Source: UBA1845 sp002338715
GTDB lineage: Bacteria; Planctomycetota; Phycisphaerae; UBA1845
DNA: 64,000 nt
Reading direction: 5' to 3'
Assembly (NCBI GenBank): GCA_035344155.1
Contig: DAORAL010000028.1
Coordinates: 6,109 to 70,108, forward strand
A program made the translations under genes and the position numbers. This document shows, in pieces, positions 35,448-43,157 of the stretch. Under the pieces are notes generated by a model that was not told the DNA's origin, ran no database searches, and saw only the letters and a program-made list of their open reading frames with translations. Positions within the stretch are counted from its first letter, which is position 1, and every line of letters starts with the position of its first letter.

Positions 35448-36354
35448 GGGTGGCTTCCTCCGCTTCGGGCCCGGCGATGCGGACGAAGATATCGTGCAGT
35501 GAAGGTCTGGCGATCTCAAAGTGGTGCACGCGCGCTTTGGACATGATCGCCGTCAGCAGATCCTGAGAATCCGTTCCGTTTCGCATTCGAAGTTCCTGAA
35601 CCTGACCGTAGTCGTTGATCTTGTCCACGCCGTCGATCTCGCGAAGCAGGTCGGAATGACCGTCGATTCGCACGCGGATTGTGTCGGCACCGTATTTGTC
35701 CTGGATGGCGCTCATTGAACCGTCGAGCACCTTGTTGCCTTTGAAGATCATGAAGATGAAGTTGCACATTTTTTCAGCGACGGCCATATCGTGCGTGCTG
35801 AAGATGACCGTGGTGCCGTCTTTCTGCAATTGCAGCACGGCGTCCTTGAGGACTTCAGCATTGACCGGATCGAGCCCGCTGAACGGTTCGTCGAGGATGA
35901 CCATCTCGGGTCGGCTGATGACCGTGGCGATGAATTGAACCTTCTGACTCATGCCCTTACTGAGCGTCTCGACTTTCTTGTTGGCCCACTCGGTCAATTC
36001 GAATCGCTCAAGCCAATCGGTGATTCGCGTGTTCAGGTCCGTACCGTTCTTCAAGCGGCCATAAAAATTTAGGATGTCGCGCACGGTCATCTTTTTATAA
36101 AGCCCGCGTTCCTCGGGCAGATAGCCAATCCGATCGGTCCACGAACCGTGCAGCGTTTCGCCGAAGACGCGGATGCTGCCTTTTTCGGGATAGTAAATGT
36201 TCATGATCATCCGCAACGTCGTCGTCTTGCCCGACCCGTTGGGACCGATGAACCCATAGACCGACCCCGCAGGTACATTCAGCGACAGCTCATTGACGGC
36301 GATGTGGGATCCAAACGATTTGGTGACCTGACTCAATTCGACTGCATTTTCCAA
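35440..36354 (-). CDS. ABC transporter ATP-binding protein, NatA-like
   Basis: The protein (304 aa) carries Walker A GFIGPNGSGKTTTLRM, Q-loop region IGYLPEERGLYKKM, a signature LSKGMSQKVQ (variant of LSGGQ), Walker B VILDEPFSGLDP and the switch H in FSTHDM. The C-terminal 90 residues form the extension usual in NatA-type and daunorubicin-type exporters. It pairs with the overlapping permease gene downstream to form an exporter. Confidence 0.93.
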   Translation of the reverse strand: MENAVELSQVTKSFGSHIAVNELSLNVPAGSVYGFIGPNGSGKTTTLRMIMNIYYPEKGSIRVFGETLHGSWTDRIGYLPEERGLYKKMTVRDILNFYGRLKNGTDLNTRITDWLERFELTEWANKKVETLSKGMSQKVQFIATVISRPEMVILDEPFSGLDPVNAEVLKDAVLQLQKDGTTVIFSTHDMAVAEKMCNFIFMIFKGNKVLDGSMSAIQDKYGADTIRVRIDGHSDLLREIDGVDKINDYGQVQELRMRNGTDSQDLLTAIMSKARVHHFEIARPSLHDIFVRIAGPEAEEATHA

Positions 36355-36509
36355 GGCCCAACCTCCAGAGAGTTGATTTGACGCAAGGTCAGTCTAGCAC
36401 ACGCACGGAAGCGCGGCTATCAACATGAGTCGAAAGTTGTCCCGATTGGAATTCAACAAGCCGACGAAGACCGACACAATATGACATTCCGCCGATCCGC
36501 AGAAAGCAA

Positions 36510-39350
36510 TCAGTCGAGAAGACTTCGTGCATCCGACTTGGGATCAAGCGCGACGGCCCGCTTGGCGTAGTTTATGGCCTCGGATTCGTTGCCGGCTTTG
36601 AAAAGTGCCAGCGCACATGCCGTCTGAAACCTGGCTTCCTCCGGATCGATCCTGCACAGCAATTGATACCGCGCGATCGCATCATCGGTCCGCCCCATCT
36701 GCATCAGCACGTTGGCGTAGGCTTCGCCGATACCGGGTGATAGCGGATCGATTTGCAGTGCCCGCTCGTACCAATCGCACGCCTCAGCCAACCGACCGGC
36801 TCGACGGTGAATCGCGGCGATGGCGGCTGGTATCTCGCGGTTGTTTGAAAACTCCTGCCGACACGCCTTCCACATCGGCAGCGCCCGTTCGTCGTCCCCC
36901 ATCGACGTGTAGATCCGAGCCAGCTCATAAGGCTCCATCGGATCAACCGGATAGAGTTCCATCAGGTCGAGCAAATGTGGCAGTGCGGCGTCATCCTTTT
37001 TCTCGGCCAGGTGGTACTTGGCAATGACCATGCGGGCTTTGCGGTGCTTTGGATTGGCGATCAAGACCTCGCGGGCATGATCGATGCCGGCTTGCTGCCA
37101 TTCTTTGCTTTGTTCCGCGTCTTCGGCATGGTGAAGTTTGCCTGCGTAGACGCGCATCAGAACTTCGTGTGCAAGCGCGTTGTCTTTCGCGTCGATCGCC
37201 AGGCTCGCATTCGCATGGGTCATCGCTTCATCGATATCACCGGCTTCCATACAAGCCATCGCCAACCGAGCGAGGACCGACGCATCATCCGGTGTCTCAA
37301 GCGCCAATGCCTTAAGCGTTTCGACGTTTTCCGGAGGCGTCAGATCAAACCCCCACGGTGTCGCCTGCTCGATCGCCCACGCGCGAAACGCATCGTCGAA
37401 TTCTTCCGGCGTCATCTTCGCATGCTTGGCGAACAAACCGGTTTGCGACATCCCTTCACGCGAATCGCGCAGCATCGCGTTGATCACCCCGTCGCCGAAT
37501 CGATCCATCAGAAACTCGCACATCCATTCGCTCTGGGCGTAGGCCATCGCGCGATCGTTTGGCCGCTTGGGCCGCATGAAACCCCAGTCCACTTCATTGA
37601 GCGGCGCGAGGTCGTCGTTGCGGATGCGCTCGGCGAGATCTTCCTTCCAACCGAACGAACGCGGCTCGTCTTCATGCAGAACCGCCAACCCTTCGGTCAT
37701 CCAATGCGGGATCCGGTTGTTGGTCGCAGCCAGCGTCACCGTGTGCACGAATTCATGACGCAGCACACTGGGCAGATGAAACGGGGATTTGCCCATCCCG
37801 AACCGTGGCGCAATCACGCCAATGACCCAGCCCGTGCACGCCCCGCCGGTGTTGATCCATGGCTGCCCCGTGACGCGCACACCGAAGTCATCGTGCGCCG
37901 GAAAAATCTCGACGATGGTCCTGCGATCAAGGGTCAAGTCAAAGCGTTTGCAGATTTCATCGTAGATCGATTCCAGGTACTTCGCGGAGCTGGCTGCGAT
38001 GACTTCGTCGAGCCCCTTTTCGCAGCGCACGTCAAAATGCTCCGTCTCCAAACGGGCATAAGCCACGAGTTTGTCGAGCAGATCGAGCGAATACTTGGTG
38101 CGGGCGTTGAAGGCGTCAATCTCCCATGCCGCATCGAGATGAACGCGGGCTTTCTCTTCATCGCCCCACTGCATGTACAACATGCCCAACTCCGCCCGGG
38201 CCATCGCACTGCTCGGCTCGTATTCGATCGCTTTGAGAAACGCGACTTCCGACTGCGGATACTGCCGACGATCGGAAAGCGTTTGCGCGACGATCTCGTG
38301 AAACCGGCCCGACTTCGGATTGATCGCGTCCGCACGTTTGACGTACACATCGGCAGCCGCTTCATCAAAAAGCGCGAGCTTCGCCGACGTTGCATAAGCC
38401 AATGCGTCGATGCTGTTTGGATTGATCGCCAGCGCCCGTTGGGCAAACCCGTCAGCCAACGTGTAGCGCCGTTCGAGCATGCGCGACGCGGCTAACAGCA
38501 CCAGCGCATCGACGCTGTTCGTATTGATGTCGAGCGCGTCCTGGGCGTGTCGATCGACATCCTCGAATCGCCATTGATCTCGCGCGATCCAACCGAGACC
38601 CACGTGGGCAGCCACCGCGTTCGTATTGATGTTCAAGACGGCGCGATAATCGTCAGCCGCTTCGTCGAGGCTGAACTTCTCCGCCAGCAAATCCGCCACC
38701 GCGAGATGCGCCGGCCAATATTTGGGATCGAGCATCTGATACGCTTTTTGATACATCTTCTGCAGGACGTGACGCGTGCGCTGAACCAGATTGGAATTCT
38801 GCGTCAATACGCTGTAGCGATAGAAACCTGCGCCAGCGGCTACGAGGTTATCCGGATCAATGGGCAGGCGATGCTTGACCAGCCGATCAAACCATTCGTA
38901 TTCCTGAAGCGCCTCTTGCGACTTGCCGACGATCTCCAGATTCTGCGCCAACAGCAACCGGGCGACACACGAATTCCGATCGATCCCCATCGCATGCCGC
39001 GCGGATTCGATCGCACCTTCATAGTCGCCCAACGTCTCGGCCAACCGAGCCGACCATATGTGCCAATCGACGTTGGACCGACTTTCGTCCTTGACGGATT
39101 CGAGAGCGGTCTTGGCCGCTTCGTATCGCCCCGTTTCTAGGTAGCATCGCCCCAGCGCAATCGATGCCGCAACTTTGGACTCGCCCGCAAGCAGCGGCAT
39201 CAGCGCAACCTCGGCTTGATCGTACGCGCCGCTTTGCACCTGCTCCTTTGCCGCAGCCAGTTGCTCGCTGGCAGATTCCGATCGCGCGATCGCCGGCGCA
39301 ATCATCACCACCATCAACCACCAGCCAATCCATCGCTTACTTGTCGTCAT
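36510..39350 (-). CDS. Secreted TPR protein with HExxH metalloprotease domain
   Basis: ATG 39350 starts a signal peptide (cleavage near AIARS). The 946 residues have at least eight TPR repeats before about residue 430, a central gluzincin-type domain with LRHEFVHTVTLAATNN (HEFVH at 532-536) followed by HWMTEGLAVLHE supplying the third zinc ligand, and another seven or so TPR repeats to the end. This is the Peptidase_MA-like arrangement common in planctomycetes and Bacteroidetes. It is exported, so it should act in the periplasm or outside. Substrate unknown; the TPR flanks suggest a protein complex. Confidence 0.85.
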   Translation of the reverse strand: MTTSKRWIGWWLMVVMIAPAIARSESASEQLAAAKEQVQSGAYDQAEVALMPLLAGESKVAASIALGRCYLETGRYEAAKTALESVKDESRSNVDWHIWSARLAETLGDYEGAIESARHAMGIDRNSCVARLLLAQNLEIVGKSQEALQEYEWFDRLVKHRLPIDPDNLVAAGAGFYRYSVLTQNSNLVQRTRHVLQKMYQKAYQMLDPKYWPAHLAVADLLAEKFSLDEAADDYRAVLNINTNAVAAHVGLGWIARDQWRFEDVDRHAQDALDINTNSVDALVLLAASRMLERRYTLADGFAQRALAINPNSIDALAYATSAKLALFDEAAADVYVKRADAINPKSGRFHEIVAQTLSDRRQYPQSEVAFLKAIEYEPSSAMARAELGMLYMQWGDEEKARVHLDAAWEIDAFNARTKYSLDLLDKLVAYARLETEHFDVRCEKGLDEVIAASSAKYLESIYDEICKRFDLTLDRRTIVEIFPAHDDFGVRVTGQPWINTGGACTGWVIGVIAPRFGMGKSPFHLPSVLRHEFVHTVTLAATNNRIPHWMTEGLAVLHEDEPRSFGWKEDLAERIRNDDLAPLNEVDWGFMRPKRPNDRAMAYAQSEWMCEFLMDRFGDGVINAMLRDSREGMSQTGLFAKHAKMTPEEFDDAFRAWAIEQATPWGFDLTPPENVETLKALALETPDDASVLARLAMACMEAGDIDEAMTHANASLAIDAKDNALAHEVLMRVYAGKLHHAEDAEQSKEWQQAGIDHAREVLIANPKHRKARMVIAKYHLAEKKDDAALPHLLDLMELYPVDPMEPYELARIYTSMGDDERALPMWKACRQEFSNNREIPAAIAAIHRRAGRLAEACDWYERALQIDPLSPGIGEAYANVLMQMGRTDDAIARYQLLCRIDPEEARFQTACALALFKAGNESEAINYAKRAVALDPKSDARSLLD

Positions 39351-39440
39351 GGTCCACCATGGTTGGGTATCGCGAACGCGCCGCGTCAAGTTTGCTACCT
39401 ATGTCTATCTCTACGTACAAGATCTCTACGTATAAGTATA

Positions 39441-39466
39441 GGGGCCGCCTCATTCGAGACGACCCC
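39441..39466 (-). terminator. Hairpin after the matrixin gene
   Basis: On the minus strand GGGGTCGTCTC and GAGGCGGCCCC pair over 11 bp (two G-U) around a GAAT loop, 34 bases past the stop at 39501, followed by an AT-rich TATACTTAT. It probably ends the 39501-41987 transcript, though the U-run is imperfect. Confidence 0.6.
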
Positions 39467-39500
39467 CGGGGAGCTGATATTACAATTTACTGCAAGTCGA

Positions 39501-41987
39501 TCAGGCAACGTAGCGACGACGGCGAACCCGAGTCCCGCTGAGTCCCAACATCGTGAGCGTCAGCATGCCGATGCTGCCCGCACCGCAGAATCCCGAACGC
39601 TTCTCCTCACGGGTTTCGTCGCGATCGTCGTCCTGCTTGTTGTTACCCAAATCATCGTTGTCGTCATTCTGATCGATGACATTGTCGTTGGCATTGTTGT
39701 CATCGCCATCGTTGTCGACGATGTCCTGATCGATACCGTCGTCATCGATATTGTCGTTGTCGTCGACTTCGTTGTTGCCGCCGTTATCGACGTCATCGTT
39801 GCCCGGATCGTCGACCACAATCGGATCCTCATCGACGGGCGGGGTCACCACTTCGCAATCGTCGATGATGCCGTTGCCATCGCTATCCAGTTCGGTCGCA
39901 TCGTCAACACCGTTGCTGTTGCAATCGTCGAACAGCTCTACCGCAACAACGCTGTAGCTAAAGACCACGTCGTATGTCGGCTGCACCCCGTTGTTGGACA
40001 TCCGCATCGTCGTGTGCTTTTGGCCTTCCGACAGCGGTTTGACGAGGAGCTCAATCGTGTCTGTCGCGCCAGTGTTTAGCGCCAAGGGCAAGTCGGTCAA
40101 CTGCTCGAAGTCAGCCGTATCTTCGTTGAGGAACGTCGTGTTGAACACACTCATGTTCGCATTGCCGACGTTTTCAAGGTCAACGAAAACTTCATACTCG
40201 CTACCCAATTCAAGTTCACCCAGGTCAAACGTCGCACCATTGGCGACTGTCACACCCTCGACGCTGGCAGTCAACGCACCAACCTGCGGCTCGGTCGCGG
40301 TCGCACGCAGCGTCAATTCGTAGTCGCCGGCTGGATCATTCGTCGAGATGGTCAACTGTGCCGCCCGAAATCCTGCTGCCGTCGGTGCATAGCCGATCGA
40401 AAGCACTCCGAAGCCACCAGGTTGAATCGGTTGACTTGGAAGAAACGCGGAGTAATCCGAACCCGCCGGACCGACGATCGTGAACCCGTCGATTTCCAAC
40501 ATGCCTTGGCCGGTGTTGCTGATGGTCAGCGACAGTCCGCCATTCTGCCCCACCTCGGTCGTCGGCATGTCCACAATGCTGCCCGACGGAATCGGCTGCG
40601 TAGCATTCGAAAGCAACATCGACGGATCGGGCTCGGTCGCCGCGATTTCTGCATTGCTGACCGTTAAGCGATAGCGCTGCACATCATCGATGCCATCTTC
40701 GGAAAACACGCGGATTAAGAACAGTCCGCCAAGCGAATAGACGGCGGGTGGACGATACTCCGCTTCGCCAGCCGCATTGAAATCGATGGTGCTGATCAGT
40801 TGCATTGTCATCGGGCTGGCAGTGACACGTCGATACAATTCAAACTTGAGATCACGGGCAGCCGCCGCATCAATGGTTTGCATCTGAGCGCCGTCTTCGT
40901 CGGGGCTATACTGGTACTGCGTCCCGACGGGTTCAACGCGGATCGCCACGCCGGGCAAACCGTCAATGCTGCCCGCGACCGTTACGCCATACCAATCTTC
41001 GCTGTCTTCACGCTCAAGCGCCAGGTCTTCGACAACAAGGGTCTGCGTGCCATTCACACTTGGATGCTGAAGTTGCAAGCCGAGGAATTTGTAGTCGTTA
41101 CCATTTTCGTTGGATTCAAAGCGGTCGCCGTAGAGATAGTGGATCGCCCGCAAGTCGTCCTCCTGCGGTCCGTCGAATGCGGTGTTGAGCACCGGCTCCA
41201 TCAGCTTCGTGGCGTTCTGCGGCAGGACGTGATCGAGGCCGAGGCCGTGTCCGATTTCATGAAACAGCACGTTGCGCAGTTTGCGGAAGTTGTTGGTGGG
41301 GTCGGAAAACTGATTGACGTCCAGACTGTCCATCGTCATATCGCCGCCGAATGTCGGGGCATAGTTGCGGGCAAGCGGACCCGCACCGATCGGACGCATC
41401 GAGATGCGCATGTCGCCGCGTGCGCCGATTTCCCCCGGTGAGCCCGGACTCGGAATTCCGAAAGGAAACGAAATCCCAAACGAAGCACCGTCGTCCGGTA
41501 CGAACACGAAGTTGATGTTCGTCATTTCGCCGTAACGGGCGAAGACCTGATGAAAAACGCTCTGCCAGGCGAAGCGTCCGCCGGGAAAGTTCGCGTCCAT
41601 CGTGGCGAACAAATTCGACGGTGCGTCCTGCTCATTCGCACCGGTCCCGGGGATGATCGTTCCGTCGGGCACGAAGCTGTACGTGATGGTGAAGGATTCA
41701 CCCGGTTCGACAGCGCCGCTCGAAGCCGTCTCCGGCCAGGGTCCGCTGAGCAAAACGAAGTTCGGTTGAATCAAGCCGTTGTCTTCGACGACGGGTGGTT
41801 CAAAACCCGGTTCGTACATCACGCTCAGACCTTTGTGGGTCGAGCATTTCGCGTGGTCGTCGGCCAGCGCAGCGCTACCGCCGGCGATTAGCGTGACGAA
41901 GAGTGCCACGATGTGACGCTTATTGAAGACTCGATTGTGTGGATACAACGGGGATAGGGAGCGAAACGACAGGGGGAGCGTATTCAT
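39501..41987 (-). CDS. Secreted matrixin-type metalloprotease with ASH domains and C-terminal anchor
   Basis: ATG 41987 follows GGAGAGG. A signal peptide ends SAALA. The catalytic motif FHEIGHGLGLDHVLPQ (HExxHxxGxxH, near residue 243) and the Met-turn KLMEPVL mark a metzincin of the matrixin group. Two choice-of-anchor-D/ASH-type beta domains follow (LSLTISNTGQGMLEIDGFTI, EVFVDLENVGNANMSVFNTT), then DDCNSNGVDD, about 75 residues almost only Asp/Asn, and a C-terminal FCGAGSIGMLTLTMLGLSGT then RVRRRR. That last piece, with Cys-Gly, a hydrophobic helix and an Arg cluster, looks like a MYXO-CTERM-type sorting signal. It is probably surface-anchored. Confidence 0.88.
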   Translation of the reverse strand: MNTLPLSFRSLSPLYPHNRVFNKRHIVALFVTLIAGGSAALADDHAKCSTHKGLSVMYEPGFEPPVVEDNGLIQPNFVLLSGPWPETASSGAVEPGESFTITYSFVPDGTIIPGTGANEQDAPSNLFATMDANFPGGRFAWQSVFHQVFARYGEMTNINFVFVPDDGASFGISFPFGIPSPGSPGEIGARGDMRISMRPIGAGPLARNYAPTFGGDMTMDSLDVNQFSDPTNNFRKLRNVLFHEIGHGLGLDHVLPQNATKLMEPVLNTAFDGPQEDDLRAIHYLYGDRFESNENGNDYKFLGLQLQHPSVNGTQTLVVEDLALEREDSEDWYGVTVAGSIDGLPGVAIRVEPVGTQYQYSPDEDGAQMQTIDAAAARDLKFELYRRVTASPMTMQLISTIDFNAAGEAEYRPPAVYSLGGLFLIRVFSEDGIDDVQRYRLTVSNAEIAATEPDPSMLLSNATQPIPSGSIVDMPTTEVGQNGGLSLTISNTGQGMLEIDGFTIVGPAGSDYSAFLPSQPIQPGGFGVLSIGYAPTAAGFRAAQLTISTNDPAGDYELTLRATATEPQVGALTASVEGVTVANGATFDLGELELGSEYEVFVDLENVGNANMSVFNTTFLNEDTADFEQLTDLPLALNTGATDTIELLVKPLSEGQKHTTMRMSNNGVQPTYDVVFSYSVVAVELFDDCNSNGVDDATELDSDGNGIIDDCEVVTPPVDEDPIVVDDPGNDDVDNGGNNEVDDNDNIDDDGIDQDIVDNDGDDNNANDNVIDQNDDNDDLGNNKQDDDRDETREEKRSGFCGAGSIGMLTLTMLGLSGTRVRRRRYVA

Positions 41988-42164
41988 ATTTTGACCTCTC
42001 CGACGCTTGGGGGAACTCGTTTTCAGGCGGCTGGCCCATCGCCTCGCCACGAGAGAACATTGGCCCCCTGTCAGAGAAACCTTTCAGTGCAAACGGATGA
42101 ATTCACGAATGAATTGGGCTGATCGCTCCCGGACCAGCCCATCGTCCCAAAACGGTCCAGGGAC

Positions 42165-42194
42165 AAAAAAGCCCTCAAGAATGGCCTTGAGGGC
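42165..42194 (-). terminator. Rho-independent terminator of the 42264 lipoprotein gene
   Basis: On the minus strand GCCCTCAAG and CTTGAGGGC form a perfect 9-bp stem with a 6-base loop and are followed by six U (A-run at 42165-42170). It lies 70 bases past the stop at 42264. Confidence 0.85.
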
Positions 42195-42263
42195 GGGTGT
42201 TGATGTTTGGATTCGATGGCTGAATGCCCGGTTCAATTGAACAGGACAGCCCGCGACGGCTGA

Positions 42264-42743
42264 CTATTCCCCTCCGTCGTCGGCATGGTCGCTGTCGGCA
42301 CCGCCATCATCTTCGGTGGGTGCGTCGTCCTTGGTCTCTGTGTCAGCCGTGGCATCATCGGTGCCCGAGGCGGTTGGCGGGGCTTTCAACACTTCGGCCC
42401 GCTCGACCCGGACCTTGACGGCAGTGATGGTTTTCGTGTCATCATCGTTCTCGACGATCCGGACGCTACCAAATGCGGTCTCACCGATCTTCAAATCCTT
42501 GATCGACGCGATGCTGCCGTTGATCAGGATTTCAGTTTCGTCATTGACCTCGACGTCGAACTTCAGTTCCTTGTTGTGCTTCTTGCTGAATGAACGAACC
42601 GTCACCTTGTTGGCCGAGATATTCTCAATCGTTCCGGTGACCTCCTGCATGTGCGGTTTCTTTTTTTCTTCAGAGCAACCGGTCAGCAGAAAGAACACAC
42701 TCGCGAACACCACAACGATACCGATTCGGGGATTGATCTTCAT
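42264..42743 (-). CDS. Small lipoprotein, acidic C-terminus
   Basis: ATG 42743 (GGAG 9 bases upstream) begins a signal peptide with lipobox LLTGC, giving 159 residues. The mature part has one beta-rich domain of about 90 residues (EVTGTIENISANKVTVRSFS, KFDVEVNDETEILINGSIAS), resembling DUF5666-like small OB/barrel domains that start with GxVxxVxxNxIxV. A tail of about 40 residues is mostly Asp/Glu/Ala/Thr. It is probably membrane-anchored; function unknown. It has its own terminator. Confidence 0.7.
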   Translation of the reverse strand: MKINPRIGIVVVFASVFFLLTGCSEEKKKPHMQEVTGTIENISANKVTVRSFSKKHNKELKFDVEVNDETEILINGSIASIKDLKIGETAFGSVRIVENDDDTKTITAVKVRVERAEVLKAPPTASGTDDATADTETKDDAPTEDDGGADSDHADDGGE

Positions 42744-43157
42744 GACAACATTCTCCGCAGATGGACAATCGATGCTGGCAAAGTGACCCGATGGATCATG
42801 CGACCCAAATGGATCATGCGCCCCCGACGGACCTCGTGCCTTTCGGAGGATTGGCCCGCGCCAGCATACGACGGATTCGCCAATACCAGCCGCGCAGCTT
42901 ATCAGCAGATTTGACGCGGGCAAGCGAAGAATCTACCCCAATAAACTCCCCGCAAACTCCAACTTCCGCACTGATGCCTGCCGCCAGGACCCACATTTCC
43001 TGCCATTCTGACACGGTCGATAACGCACGTTTTCGCTGCAAATAGCCATTTCAGCCCCACTGACGCCGTTGTGACTTCTGGCATGCCGGGTGCACTTTCT
43101 CAACTGGATACTTATGTCCTTTCCCCGCCGATGCGGGAGTTGGAGAACATCGTGGCA
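42744..43157. other. Divergent intergenic region before clpB
   Basis: About 410 bases between the lipoprotein and clpB. A direct repeat ATGGATCATGCG occurs at 42791-42802 and 42809-42820. I see no CIRCE element (TTAGCACTC-N9-GAGTGCTAA) or clear heat-shock promoter for clpB, and no RNA gene. Confidence 0.45.

Noticed and set aside
36975..38495. 506-codon open frame on the plus strand
   Set aside because: It lies entirely opposite the TPR-metalloprotease gene, whose motifs are clear; the antisense frame has no domain or ribosome site and reflects codon bias.
39402..39440. Short direct repeats ATCTCTACGTA
   Set aside because: Two imperfect copies only, next to the matrixin terminator; probably chance or a minor duplication.
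42791..42820. Direct repeat ATGGATCATGCG spaced 18 bases
   Set aside because: Only two short copies in a divergent gap; could be a regulator site but there is no supporting evidence.
42744..43157. CIRCE or sigma-32-type heat-shock control of clpB
   Set aside because: No TTAGCACTC-N9-GAGTGCTAA and no clear sigma-32 boxes are seen; clpB control cannot be assigned.
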